Of a stretch of 64,000 nt of DNA, positions 31,773 to 42,770 are shown piece by piece. How positions within the stretch are numbered: position 1 is the first letter of the stretch; every line of letters starts with the position of its first letter. The notes under the pieces were generated by a model. The model saw only the letters and a program-made list of their open reading frames with translations. It was not told the origin of the DNA and did not search any database. Source of the DNA: Isochrysis galbana (lineage: Eukaryota; Haptophyta; Isochrysidales; Isochrysidaceae); the NCBI GenBank assembly GCA_018136815.1, contig CM030936.1, forward strand, positions 1,223,694-1,287,693, written 5' to 3'. Position numbers and translations under genes: made by a program.

Positions 31773-31962
31773 CAGAGTGGGGGAGTTTGCAAGTGCAAGT
31801 AGGACTTATACCACATACATGGGGGAACCTGCAAAAAAATAACCAATACACCTGAGGTTGCACCCTCTGAATACGTAGTCCGTAGTAGGTGTTAGCCCTT
31901 AGCCCAGAATCTTCAAATGTGTATTTTGTTCCATAGCGAAAGCTCTATAACACCATATACTA

Positions 31963-32250
31963 AAAAAAAACTTCTTGATAATCTCGCCGCGCGCGCGACC
32001 CTGCACAACCTCCCTGCAGCCACGCCCGCTTCCCTTATCACCCCTCCACCTGCCTTGCGGCTCGTCCCCTCGTGCTCTATCTACCTAGGGGCTGGGTGTA
32101 GTTAGTAGGTTTCCAGTGACCAGTGACAGACGGTGTGTGTGTGTACCGGTCCCCGATGGCTTATCGCCCTCCTTCCTTCTTCGCCATCGGGCTACCGGTT
32201 TTTCGTTTTTCTTCTTCGCGCCGGGCGCCGGGCACCTGATGTCCAATGTG
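31963..32250 (-). mobile_element. Short retroposon (SINE-like), 288 bp, with 19-bp TSD
   Basis: Flanked by a perfect 19-bp direct repeat TCTATAACACCATATACTA (31944-31962 and 32251-32269). It starts with an A-run on the plus strand; read on the minus strand it ends in a T-run, like the LINE at 15225. The interior has an imperfect inverted stretch around CCGATGGCTTATCGCC...GCCATCGGGCTACCGG and a GTGTGTGTGT run. Non-coding. Confidence 0.8.
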
Positions 32251-32537
32251 TCTATAACACCATATACTATATAATATAATATAAGATTTTTTTTGCATGC
32301 GTCTTCAGATTATGTTGACAGGGGATTTGAGCTTCGAGTACCAACTCCCTATCCCTATCCCCGCCCTAGATCTAGAGGCGCCCTTCTTGGCCGTTTGGAG
32401 TAAGGCACTAAGGCGTGCTGCTTGTTTGGAGTAAGGGACTTACAGTATGACGCGACTCCAACGATGGCATGTCTAGACCTTCCGGTGCACCTCATCCTGC
32501 ACGCCACGCACAGCTGCCCTAGAAAGGTATCCCGTTA

Positions 32538-35500
32538 CTATATGATACAACGGAGCTGCAGTCGAGGATCGGGGATGAACTGGTTCAGTCGATCGAGAGC
32601 CTCCGGCAAGCGCGCTCTATTCGCCTTTCGCCGCGCCGCGAGGTCGGCTTGCAGTCGGGCCTCCGCGACGGCCATCGCTGAGCCGCGGTCAACGGGCATG
32701 AAGCGCTCCGGCGGAACGCCAGACGCCTCGCCTGCATCCAACAACGCCAAGACAATGCTCTGTGGCTCGGCATCTCGAGGGCTGTTAGCCTCGCCACCGG
32801 CCGCCTCCTTCGCGGCCGCGGCACCGTCGCCCTCACCGGCTGCCTCGGCGTCCACAGCGGGGATCTCGAACACTTCCCGCAATCTCACCTCAGTCAGCGG
32901 CACCACCGAGAGCTCGGTATCGGACTCGTCTTCTGAGAGCTCCGTGTCAAGGTCTTTAGATTCGGGCCCGCGCATCGTGCGCGGTAGTGGCACGGCCACT
33001 TCGCTCCATGGCCGGCGGAGCGGCTGCCAACGAGAGCTCAGCGTCTCCTCCCTTAAGAGCGTGCGCGCAGCGCCCAGCCCCGTGGGCTCGCGCAGCCAGG
33101 AATCGCTGCAGACAAGTGGCCGAGCACGCAGGTGGTACTCAACGTCAGTCTCGATGTACTCGGGTGGCCGTTGGTACACTTTCGGCGGCGCCTTGCACTT
33201 GAAGGGATCCGGGTCGGCGGCGTCAGCGGTCGGCGGCTCGCCGAGCACGTCTTCGGACGTCAATGCGGGCACCGGCGCTGGCGGCCGTGCCGGCTTAGGC
33301 GCAAGCAGCAGGGGTGGCAGCGGCGCGAGCGGAAAAGCTGTCGCCTCGCCGGTCGGGAGCACCGCCCCTGATTCGTACGTAGCGCCGGTGCGCATCGGGC
33401 GCGAGGTGAGTGGGTCAGCTTCAATCTCACCAGCGTTGGTTAGTGGCACCGGCCGGTAACCCATTTGCTTGTACCGCCGCGGCACGCGCAGCGCGAAGGT
33501 GCGCACGTCATCGAAGGGTTCGAGCGGAAGGAGTTCCATTGGCGGGGCGCCAACCTCGGCAGCCGTAGGCATAGCCGAGGGAAAGGAGAATGGTTTGATG
33601 TGCGCGAGGTCGAGGACGGGTCCTTCGAGCGCCGCCGACGCTCCAAGATGCGCGGCGCCGCCCGCGACCGCGCGCGTGCGGGCGGAGATTAGCTGCCGTG
33701 CGTCGCGCAGCGAGGCGCCGCGCTGGGCGAGAGCGGCCGATAGGCGGCCAAGCCGCTCGGTGGCACGCGCGCGCAGCATGGCTGTGCGCACGCCCTGCTG
33801 GAAGAGGGCGAGCGCGGCCTCGCGCAGCCGGAAGGCGTCGTTGGAGTAGACGTCGAAACTGGGCTGGGCCGCCTCGGCTGCACGCGCCGCGTCGACGGTC
33901 ACGGTGGCGCGGTCGCCCTCTCGCACCTCAGCAATAGTGCGCGCACGGCCTGCTGCCCGACGTGCACGCTCCTCTGCTGAGTAGAAGGCCTTGCGTGCGG
34001 CAAGCGTGGCGTCTACCGTCGTGGCTGGGCAAGGCGGCGCGCCCTTGGCGATGAAGCTTTTGATCTCCTTGGACTTTTCGAAATTTTCTAGCTCAGTCAC
34101 CTCCTTGGTGAAGAGAGCCTCCTTGAGCTGCGGCGTGCGGTCGCTGCCCTGCAGTGCAATGTCGAGTTCGGCAGCGGGTGCCGACGCATCAACCGACGCG
34201 CCAATCTGGATTTGACGTGAAACCTATGCAGGGCGGGACGGAAGGTGAGGAGGCGTGAAAGGCGGCCGATGAGGGCAGCAGCCGGCGAGGCTCGCGCGCA
34301 TTTGCACCTTGGCAATCTTGGTCGCCTTCTTCAGCTCGCCGTACTCGATCATTCCGGAGCAATCAGTGTCGATTGCGTCGAAGAGCTTGGCCATGTCATG
34401 ATCGGTCGCGTCATGCACGCCGAGCAACGGGAGTGCCAGCGCAAACTCGCGCTTGTCAATGGCGCCCGAGCCGTCGACGTCGAGCTCCTCGAAGAGGGCA
34501 ATGACGTGCCCCGCGTTGGCGGCGAGCGCACGCTGCAGCCGTGCAGTGACTGAGGCGGCAGCTGCGCGCTCGACTGCCTCGCGGTCGCGCGCAGCCTGCA
34601 GGTTCTGCGCCTCGACCACTGAGCGGATCTCAGCTACCGGCAGCTTACCCGCCGTCTGCGTCAGGAGCCGATTGACGTTCACCTGCGAATCGAGCTCCGG
34701 CGGGACACGGAACCCGTCTCGCAGCGTCTCCTCGGCTGCCTGCAGCGAGAGCACGTCGCGATCCACTGGGTAGCGTACTGGCACCTTGCTCCGGCCAATG
34801 GCGGCGCGACGCTCGGCGGCGAGCGCGCGCGTCACCTCGTCACCACCGCCCGCGCCGCCGCCGCCCGGGCGGCCCAGGTGATCGGTGCGGCTTGCGGCCG
34901 CTGCAACTCGCGAGGGTGAGCTCGGCGCGTGCAGCACCGAGCGTACCGTCGCGCCTAGACTAGGCGATGACTCGCCATCCCAGCCAAACTGGTCATTAGG
35001 CGCGGTGCCGCCTATGGAATCGCCACATGTTAGGCCGCCGGCTGCCGGGTCGCCGCCCATGCTCGCCGCCTCGAGGCGGCGCAGGTGGCGCTGCCGTGTA
35101 CCACCGGGCACGCAGGTGCCGACCACCTCGATGATGCGTGGAGCGAAGCCGGGCTGCGAGATGCGCAGCTCCAGCTCCATTCGCGCTGTCGCGAGACGGA
35201 CAGGCGTGTAACGGACAGCAATGGGTAGGGCGCCCTCGGGCGGCACGGTCCCCTCGAGCGGCTCCACGCTCAGCTCATCACCCGTAAAGTTCGTCGAGAG
35301 CACAGTGACGCGGAAGTCGAAGCCTACGGCAGTGCCTGACCTGAGCGGCAGTTCACGCACCGCCTCACTGCCGAGCGGCACTGTGCCGAGGTCGATCCGC
35401 GAGGGGAGTGTGAGGTCATCAGTAGTGGGGTATGCGTGGAGCGGCACGAGCAGGTTGCCGCCCTCTGCATGCACTCGTATCTGGTCGTGGTAGTGCCGAA

Positions 35501-35894
35501 TGTCGGCGGGGAAGAAGTGGACGGTCACGCGCTCCGCCATGCCAGGCATCAGCCTGCCTCGTTTGACCACCTCCATCTGGAAGAAAGGAGTAAGCGGCGG
35601 GTGGATGTGGAGTCGAATGGGCTGGGCCGACGTGTTGATAAGGCGGAGTGTGGCGGAGCCGAGCCGGGCCGGGCCCGACGAAGCCTCGTGCGCGCCCGGC
35701 GCGCCCGCGTGAGACCCAAGAGAGGAGAAGGAGAAGGAGAGCTGAGGTGGATCAGCGGTGAGAGAAGGGGTTGAGGTGAGTTTGGCGTAGGAATGGGGCG
35801 GCTCGAGGAGCGGGTTGCGCGGTGGGGCGGCCCGGTCGACCAGCGTCGATGGGATAGATACCACCGCATCGCGGTTGGGCACCACCGTCGCCAT
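32538..35894 (-). CDS. CFAP221: CFAP221/PCDP1-like ciliary central-apparatus protein with EF-hands
   Basis: Exons are 35894-34308 and 34223-32538 (84-base intron, phase 0), for 1090 residues. The N-terminal half has immunoglobulin-like ASH/MSP segments: RIDLGTVPLGSEAVRELPLR, DFRVTVLSTNF, VRYTPVRLATARMELELRIS and RIIEVVGTCVPG, closely paralleling CFAP221. Conserved later parts are VNRLLTQTAGKLPVAEIRSV and the exon 2 start QIQIGASVDASAPA then LKEALFTKEV. Two EF-hands (DVDGSGAIDKRE and DTDCSGMIEYGE, about residues 470-525) lie just before the intron. The C-terminal half has coiled coil and GYRPVPLTNAGEIEADPLTS. In other organisms CFAP221 is part of the C1d projection of the ciliary central pair and binds calmodulin. 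This gene implies motile cilia. A pyrimidine-rich leader precedes ATG 35894; an earlier start is possible because the frame is open upstream. Confidence 0.82.
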
Positions 35895-36551
35895 AGAGGC
35901 GAGGTTGGGCTTGAAAGGCAGGAGAGGGCAGGAAGAGAGGGGGGGCGCCGCCGCCAGCCCCGGCCCCCCGCCGGATACGCGTTCCACGACGCGCGCTCCG
36001 CCGCTTGGGGCTCCACCCGCGGTCTTTCCATCAAAACATCTCGCAATATATTCAATGCGGAACCCCCTCCGGCACACCCATCTCGCTTCCGCTCTCTTCT
36101 CTCTCCCTCGCTTCCCCAGAGCGTTCTTCCTTGTTCACCACTCTCTTATTACGTAATCACGGGTGCCTTATCTCAGTCTGCGCATGGGCTCCTGCCCCTT
36201 CCACTGTTCTCTCTCTCTCTGCTCCCCCTCGCAGCCCAACAGGCGCAACCGACGTGGGGCGCAACAGTTTACCTACTAACTCATGTTTGTTTACCGGTAG
36301 GCAGGACCTCTCACTCGAGACCTCCGATCAACTGTGAACTGTGAACTGTGAACTCTGCTGGTTTTCCGCCGCATCGACGTATTGCTGTCGCACGAGTATG
36401 CCTGAGTCTCATAATAGAGGAGAGAGAGAATTAAATTTAAATTTTTAACAAATTTTTATGGGTCGCGGCGCGGCAAAGGAACGGGACTAGCGCGCACACA
36501 AGACAGGACTCCCTGCCGCGGCGAGCGCAAGCACGCAAGCACCCTTCCCCC
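35895..36551. other. Intergenic upstream of CFAP221
   Basis: No gene. Contains an AT-rich TTAAATTTAAATTTTTAAC patch (about 36431-36450) and a triple GTGAACT direct repeat (about 36333-36353). Confidence 0.4.
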
Positions 36552-37556
36552 TTATGCCACCCAGCTCTTCACTAGCTTACTACCTGCGCTAGCCGGAGCA
36601 CCCCTCCCTCCACACTCAAACAGCCCCCCACGCCAGGATCCTGTTCTGGTCTCGCAGGCAAGGGGGCCTAATGGGAGGGAGAGGAGCAACTCCTCCAAGA
36701 GGAGCTTTGGGGAAGGAGATGTTTGAGTGGGGGCGCTATACCCTTGCGCTAGGCATGGGCAGCGACGCCGCCTCAACACATGTCCTCCCTCTTGTCTTGA
36801 GTCGAAATTTTTGGTGTTTGAAACCGAGGGCGAGGGGGTTTGTGCTTCTTGGGTTGGTTGTAGTGGGATGAGGGAGTGGGAGATGGAGTGAAGTGTTGAA
36901 AGAGGGCCCAAGGCAGGGCACTGAGTTGTAGGTACTTGTGGCCCACAAGCGTGGGGTGAAAACGGGAAGTGTATCAACATGTGTCTTGAATGGAAATTTT
37001 TGGTGCTTTGAACAGAGGGCGGGGGGGTTCGTGCTGCTTGGGTTGGTTGAAGTGTGAAGGGGGAGTGGGAGAGGGAGTCTAGTGTTGAAAGAGGGCCCAA
37101 GGCAGGGCACTGAGTGATTGGTACTAGTGGCCCACAAGAGTGGGGTGAAGACGAGAATTGTGTCAACAAGTTGGAAAACAGAGGCATGGGGTGCTCTCCG
37201 TATGGGGTTGATGGTTGTGAAGTGCCCTCCCATGTTGGGTGCACTGATGGTAGAGGTTTCCACCATGGGGAGGGCAGCTGAGCTACCCTCCCACATGAGG
37301 TGCTCTTGGGGTGGGAGGGTTTCCCACTGTAGGAGGGGGCCTCAAAGACCCCCTGCATGATGCGCAGAGCCATGGTGGCAACCTGTTCGGTGCCAGTGCT
37401 CGCCACCCCGCGCGCTTGCGCGGGTGTGGTTTGGATGGGTTGGATGGGCTCTGAGAGGGCTTTCTGACGAGCCGCCTCGGGCGGCGTGGGGCGTCCCAGG
37501 TGGGGCGCGGTGGCGAGGGTCGCCTGGGGCTCGGGAGCGGTCGCGGCACGCTCCAT
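36552..37556 (-). CDS. R3 repeat, copy a: gag-like ORF of 334 aa
   Basis: Open frame from ATG 37556, beginning MERAATAPEPQATLATAPHL. It is nearly identical at its start, including the 5' leader TTGTTATAGTTTGA.CT, to the copy at 51774, so it is a dispersed element, not a host gene. The protein is Pro/Ser/Thr-rich. It contains two tandem copies of a segment (SPHSCGPLVPITQCPALGPL and SPHACGPQVPTTQCPALGPL), encoded by a duplicated unit of about 190 bp (36794-37172). The other copy has one unit. The Pro-rich basic N-terminus resembles LINE ORF1 or gag proteins and shares MERAA.AP with the LINE ORF at 15251; the relationship is an inference. The frame is intact here and shifted in copy b. Confidence 0.6.
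   Translation of the reverse strand: MERAATAPEPQATLATAPHLGRPTPPEAARQKALSEPIQPIQTTPAQARGVASTGTEQVATMALRIMQGVFEAPSYSGKPSHPKSTSCGRVAQLPSPWWKPLPSVHPTWEGTSQPSTPYGEHPMPLFSNLLTQFSSSPHSCGPLVPITQCPALGPLSTLDSLSHSPFTLQPTQAARTPPPSVQSTKNFHSRHMLIHFPFSPHACGPQVPTTQCPALGPLSTLHSISHSLIPLQPTQEAQTPSPSVSNTKNFDSRQEGGHVLRRRRCPCLAQGYSAPTQTSPSPKLLLEELLLSLPLGPLACETRTGSWRGGLFECGGRGAPASAGSKLVKSWVA
36794..37172 (-). repeat. Tandem duplication of an about 190-bp unit within R3
   Basis: Two adjacent units share AAATTTTTGGTG, AGAGGGCCCAAGGCAGGGCA, TGGCCCACAAG.GTGGGGTGA and GTGTCAACA. Unit length keeps the reading frame, so the encoded protein gained about 63 residues. Confidence 0.85.
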
Positions 37557-37887
37557 AGTTCAAACTATAACAATAGTTTTTGAATAGAGGAGAGAGAGAA
37601 GAAGAGGAGAGAGAGAAGAAGGGAGGTGATGAAGAGAGATAGAGATAAGAGGGGGGGAAGAGGGGGAGAGGGAGGGGGAGGGAGGGCAGAGAGGCAGGAC
37701 GATACACGAGGGAGACCGCAAGAGATAGGAGATACAAGAGAAGCAGACAGCGAGGGGAGAGAGAGAGAGAGAGAGAGGCGGGGGGGGATGCGGGTGGCAG
37801 GGTGGCGGTGGAAGCCGCTAATATGAGATAGAGGAGATGGGAAATACGAAAAACGGTGCTGCTTGCTGCTGGGGCTCGCAAATACAA
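37557..37887. other. Purine-rich spacer between R3 and the inverted repeat
   Basis: GAGA/GGGA low-complexity sequence on the plus strand. The R3 5' leader (CTATAACAATAGTTTTTG reversed) occupies 37557-37585. Confidence 0.5.
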
Positions 37888-38546
37888 GAGGCAGCAAGAG
37901 ACAGAGAGAGAGGAGAGGGGAGAGAGGAGAGAGTCGGAGAAGAGTGGAAGAGAAAGGGCTCAGAGAATGGGAGGAGAAGGGAGAAATAGATCATCACACC
38001 CTATCTCTTTGTGAGAAAACAGCGTGTGCGATGTATTTTTGGCCTCCGGCTCCGGCACATTGCAAATACATTCGGCCTACAACATCGAGCTCGTGACTCG
38101 TGAGATCGTCCTCTTTCTCTTTCTCTCTCCTCTATTAATTCGTCAATCGTGACTCGGAACCACTGTTTAATTTTACGCTGTAAATCGCCTTGGGACGGAC
38201 GGACCTGCTGCGGGCTCCGTGCCCCCCCCGGTATCCCCCCCCTCCCCCCCTCCCCCCCCCGCGCGCAGTGAGCTCGCCGCGACGCGAGGTTCATTAACGT
38301 GGCGATCCGCGCGTGGCCCCGTGGCGATACTCAGAAAGAGAGAATAAAACGACGCGTCCACGTGATAAACGACTGCACGCTTCCGTCGAGCCCGCGCAGT
38401 CGCACACGCAGTTTTCTCACAAAGGGATAGGGTGTGATCATCTATTTCTCCCTTCTCCTCCCATTCTCTCAGCACTTTCTCTTCCACTCTTCTCCGACTC
38501 TCTCCCCTCTCCTCTCTCTTTTCTTCACGTCTCTTGCCGCCTCTCT
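37888..38546. repeat. Inverted repeat, arms about 145 bp, spacer about 367 bp
   Basis: The left arm 37888-38032 and right arm 38400-38546 are reverse complements at high identity. Shared blocks are GAGGC.GCAAGAGAC, GAGAGTCGGAGAAGAGTGGA, GAATGGGAGGAGAAGGGAG, ATCACACCCTATC and TTTGTGAGAAAAC.GCGTG. The arms could pair into a long hairpin. Immediately outside are the R3 copy (left) and the ABC1K upstream region (right). It may be a fold-back element; no target duplication was recognised. Confidence 0.85.
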
Positions 38547-38659
38547 TCTCTATCCTTTGGCGGCGCTGGTGGGCTCGCAGCTCTCTGTTCCCGTGCGCCG
38601 CCGTCGCTCTTTATTAACCCTTATACGAAATAATATCACAAAATGTTGGGTAGGATGAC

Positions 38660-38950
38660 CCCTCGACGTCTCCTCCCTCCCCTCCTCTCTCGTCTCTCCT
38701 CGCTCTCTCTGTCTGTAAAGGCTGGCGCGGTGGAGTCTCTCTCTCCCTCCCTCCCTCCCTCCCTCCCTCCCTCCCTCCCTCCCTCTTCCCCTGTCGCGCG
38801 CTCCCCGTGCTGCAGCCTGCAGCCAGTGGCACACACACTCACACTCACACACAGTAGCACACACCCTCTCCGTTTCCCTCCATCCTTTTGTCCTACTCTC
38901 CCTCCCTCCCTCCCTCCCTCTCTCTCTCTCTGCCTCTCCCTCTCTCTTCC
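38660..38950 (+). promoter_or_regulatory. CT-rich leader of the ABC1 kinase gene
   Basis: CTCTCTCCCTCCCTCC-type tracts interrupted by a CA-rich block (GCACACACTCACACTCACAC) run up to the ATG at 38953. Confidence 0.45.
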
Positions 38951-38952
38951 CG

Positions 38953-41167
38953 ATGTTGCGGCTGCTGCTGCTCTGCCTGCTCGCCTCCCTATGCGCAGGA
39001 TGGCAGACTATACCTCTGGCGCGGCGCGCGCCCCTGTCGCCGCTGCGCACGCCCCCACCGCTCTCGTGCGCTGCCGTCGGCTCGATCGAGCCGGTGGGCC
39101 CCTCTCGCTGGTCGACGGGCTTGGGCATCCGCAACAAGGCACGCCTCCTCCGCCGCTCTTGGGTCATCTGGTCGTGCTGCCTATGGCAGGGGTGGAAAGT
39201 GATTTTGCTTCGTAGAAAGTATATCGACCGGCCGAATTCGCCCGAGGCAGTCCAAGCAAGGAGGGAGCTCGCGGCTGAGCTGAGGGACACGCTCATTAAG
39301 CTTGGGCCGACCTTCATCAAGGTACGAGAAAGCGCCACGCCGCCATCCTCGCGCGCTCCCAGACTGCCCGCCGACCCGTTAGCGTCGGCTCGTGCAGGTC
39401 GGCCAGCTCCTGTCGACGCGCGTCGACGTGCTCGCGCCCGAGGTGATCAGTGAGCTTGCGCGGCTCCAAAATGATGTGCCGGGCTTCTCAGCCAAGCGTG
39501 CCAAGGAGCTCATCCGGAAAGAGTTGGGCAAGCCCGTTAATGAGGTCTTCGCCTCCTTCGATGAGAAGCCCCTCGCCGCCGCCAGCCTCGCGCAGGTTCA
39601 CCGCGCTACGCTTAAAACGGGCGAAGAAGTGCGCGCGCTGCACTGCGCTGCGTCGCGTGGCCCCTTTGTGCCAGGTGCAGCACACCGCGCCTGCCACCTA
39701 TGTCCTGCCGGCTGCTGCATGCCTCCATGTAGGTCATCATCAAGGTGCAGCGCGAGAACCTGCGCAAGCTCTTCGACGTGGATCTGTTCAATATCCGGCT
39801 CGTTGCGTCGCTCGCCGACCGGCTAGACCCTGAGACGGAGGCGGTCGGCTCCAACTGGCGAGGCATCGCCGAGACGAGTGGTGAGGTACTCTATCGCGAA
39901 ATCGATTTCAACATCGAGCGTGAGGCGGCCGAGGAGTTCGCCAAAAACTTTGAGGGGTATGACTCGGTCAAGATCCCTAAGGTGTGCGTGTGGTGAGGGG
40001 TGGGTTCGTCATCTGCCCGAGCATGCTGCGGGCTGCCCCGCGTCCACGCGTGTCTCTTCCCTCCCGCTGTAGGTCTACCCCGAGTTGTGCACCTCGCGGC
40101 TTGTCACGATGGAGTTCTGCCCAGGCGTCAAGCTCACTGATGAGACGGCACTCAAGGAAAGGGGGTACGATCCAGAGCACCTGGCGTTTACGCTGACCAA
40201 CTCGTACCTGGAGCAGATCTGTCGGCATGGCTTCTTCCACTGCGACCCGCACCCCGGCAACCTGGCCGTCGACGATGGCTACCCAGGCGGTCGGCTCATC
40301 TACTACGACTTTGGGATGATGGAGCGCGTTGAGAGGAATGTCAAGAAGGGTTTTGTCGACCTGATCTTCGCCATCTACGAAAACATGCCCAAGGAGGCGT
40401 GCGACGCGCTCGAGAAGATGGGCGTGCTGCGGCCCGGCGTCGACCGTTTTTCGATCGAGCGGATCGCCAAGAACATGCTCAATACGTTCCAGTCAACGCT
40501 TGCGAACGCCGACAACAAGTGGGAGAACCAGATGACGCCAGAGGAGCGCAAAGCGTCACGACGCGCGAGGCGCGCCAAACTAGGGCAGGACCTGTTTGCG
40601 ACACAGGCCGATAAGCCCTTCCTGCTGCCGCCCAAGTTCACCTTTGTCTTCCGCGCCTTTACAACTATCGACGGTATCGGAAAGTCGCTCGTGGGCCCCT
40701 CATATGACCTGAGCCGCATCTCGCAGCCTTACCTGCGCGAGCTCGCCGACCTGAAAGACGGCTCCGCGTTCAAAACAATGGTGCGCGAGCTGGGTAAGCG
40801 ACTCGGCTGGCGGCCAACCGACATTGCACAGGTCGTGACGCAGCCACGCAAGGTTGCAAGCATCGCGAGCACTGTGAAGAAGCTCGAGGACGGTGACCTT
40901 CGGCTACGCGTACGCACGCTTGAGGTGGAGCGTATGCTCGAGAGGGTTGAGACGCGGCAGCGGATGGTGGGTGCCGCCCTCGCATCCGCGCTGCTGCTGC
41001 AGATGTCGCTCGCGCCGTTCGTCCACCGGCTCGTCGCACGCGCCGTTCAGCTAATCGCCGCGCGCATCGCGTGGGAGGCGTGGAAGGCCTTCACGGCGAT
41101 GCGCAAGCTTGAACTGCAGCGGTTGCGCTTCTCCAACGCCGACACTGCATATGACGAGGTGCTCTAG
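38953..41167 (+). CDS. ABC1/UbiB (ADCK/ABC1K) atypical kinase, probably plastid
   Basis: Four exons are inferred: 38953-39321, 39398-39628, 39733-39981 and 40073-41167, all phase 0, 647 residues. The leader MLRLLLLCLLASLCAGWQTI is signal-peptide-like, then Arg/Pro/Ser-rich, fitting secondary-plastid import. Diagnostic ABC1 motifs are the KxGQ signature across the first junction (LGPTFIK-VGQLLSTR), the Ala-rich loop replacing the P-loop (PLAAASLAQVHRA), the ATP-binding Lys in VIIKVQRENL, the catalytic loop HCDPHPGN and the metal-binding YYDFGMM. Two C-terminal hydrophobic helices (AALASALLLQMSLAPF, LVARAVQLIAARIAW) may anchor it to membranes. Family members regulate ubiquinone and other prenyl-lipid metabolism and plastoglobule or photostress responses. 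Domain order and length are normal. All four exons after splicing join without gaps in the kinase core, so the gene appears intact. Confidence 0.92.
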
Positions 41168-42680
41168 CGAGCTCCGCCAGCCACGTGCTCCGCACTCACT
41201 CTCAAAATGGCGTGGCGCGCGGCGCCGTGCCCGTCCGGCGCGTGAGGCTGCCGGTGCACGTGCGGCAGGCGCCCGCCTGTAGCCTAGAGTAGGAGAAGAA
41301 GACGGCAATGCGCAGGGTAATCCAACCTCAACTCCCCCCCCCCCCCCCCTCCCCCAAAATCCCCGCGGCCGCCACGCTATTGCCGCCACCCACTTGTGCA
41401 CAGCGTTGCCCCCCCCCCCCCCCTTCCGCCCCCCCGTTTGGTCTCCTTCTTCCGTCGCCCCCTCGCCCTCTTTATGGGACACTTCCGCCATGCCATCACC
41501 ACGGCCTCCGTGACCTCATCATCGACCCGTCCCACATTTCCTATTGCGCGTTCGCCATTAGCTCGCCGCGTTGCCGCGCGCGCAGTCTTTTATCTTTTAT
41601 GAGTTCATGATCTCAACCATTTCCATTTTTGTCAAAACAATAACACTAGCCAATCGGCGGATCATGGAGCGAACCCCACTCCCCGCCTCCTGCTGCTGCT
41701 GCGCCCCCGCGTCGTCGCGCGATGTAATCACATGTAACATTGTCTGCGCGAATCGAAAGCGAAGGTTAAGGTAAAACATAAAACTAAAACTGTGACTACT
41801 ATTACTATTATGTAAGATGTAAGATGTTGATGTTGTTATTGTTAAAAATAATTGAGAATCGGTTATAGTTATAGAAATAGCGCCCCCCTCTGCCTCTGCG
41901 TACAATGTGTCAAGATGCCGCTCCCGCCCAGAGCTGGTCACCCGCAAATCACACTAGCAAGAGAGAGAAATTCAAGAACCTGAAGGGAAGGGCGAGTAAG
42001 GTGATACCGCGATAATTTCGGTGCTCAGGCGCAGGGAGTAAGGAGTTAGAATCCATATGAATACCGTCGGGGGGGAAGGGCGCCGGGGGGGGGGGGGGTC
42101 GATCGCCGATGGCTTCATTAGTGATGAAGACGAGAGAGGCGCGGGGGGGGGGGGGGGGACTGCGTGCCGCGAAGAGAAGGCGAGGTGGCCCTCAGGTATC
42201 AGAAATAAATGGAGTAATTTTGAAGGGAAAACGGGGGGGTCTCTCTCTCGGCGAGATCTCGGGGCGCGTGGAGGAAGAGGAGAGAGAGAGGAGAGAGTGA
42301 GAGCCATCTCAGCAGCGCCCCTTGAAAGAAGGCGAGAAAGGAAAGAATAAAACGCCTGAGAAGATTAGAGGAACAGCAGCAGAGAGAGGGAGAGGAGAGG
42401 AGAGAGAAGAGATAAGAGAGGAGAGCTCTCGCGAGATGTTCCGCGCCTCGCTCGTCGAAAAGAAAAAACCCCATCTTTCTACTCTCCCTCTAATACTTGG
42501 TGGGCGCTCCTTCTCCCGCTCGCGCCGAGGCCCAAATCCACCTGCCTTCCTCTTTGATCTAACGCCCCCATTCATGTTGTTTCTCTTGGCCTACCCATCT
42601 CAGAATGTCATCCTTCTCTCACCTTCAATTTCCTGAATACACAGCCCTCGTTTTATCCATTCCCACTACTCACCCTCGTT
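41168..42680. other. Intergenic, C-/G-runs and purine tract
   Basis: Poly-C runs (41334-41350, 41409-41425), G-runs (42069-42098, 42143-42160) and a GA-rich block (42260-42430). No gene; frames here are low complexity. Confidence 0.5.
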
Positions 42681-42689
42681 CTCTTCTCG

Positions 42690-42770
42690 CTTCTCATCCC
42701 TTTCTCTCTCCCTCTCTCTCCCATGCTGCTCCTCCTCCTCTCCTCTCCCTCCCTCCTCCTCCCCTCCCCT
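42690..42770 (+). promoter_or_regulatory. CT-rich leader of the zeaxanthin epoxidase gene
   Basis: Pyrimidine-rich coding-strand sequence runs into the ATG at 42723 and the first codons (Leu/Ser/Pro). Confidence 0.4.

Noticed and set aside
42057-42636. Frames across G-runs and GA tract before ZEP
   Set aside because: Low complexity on both strands with no family or splice support.
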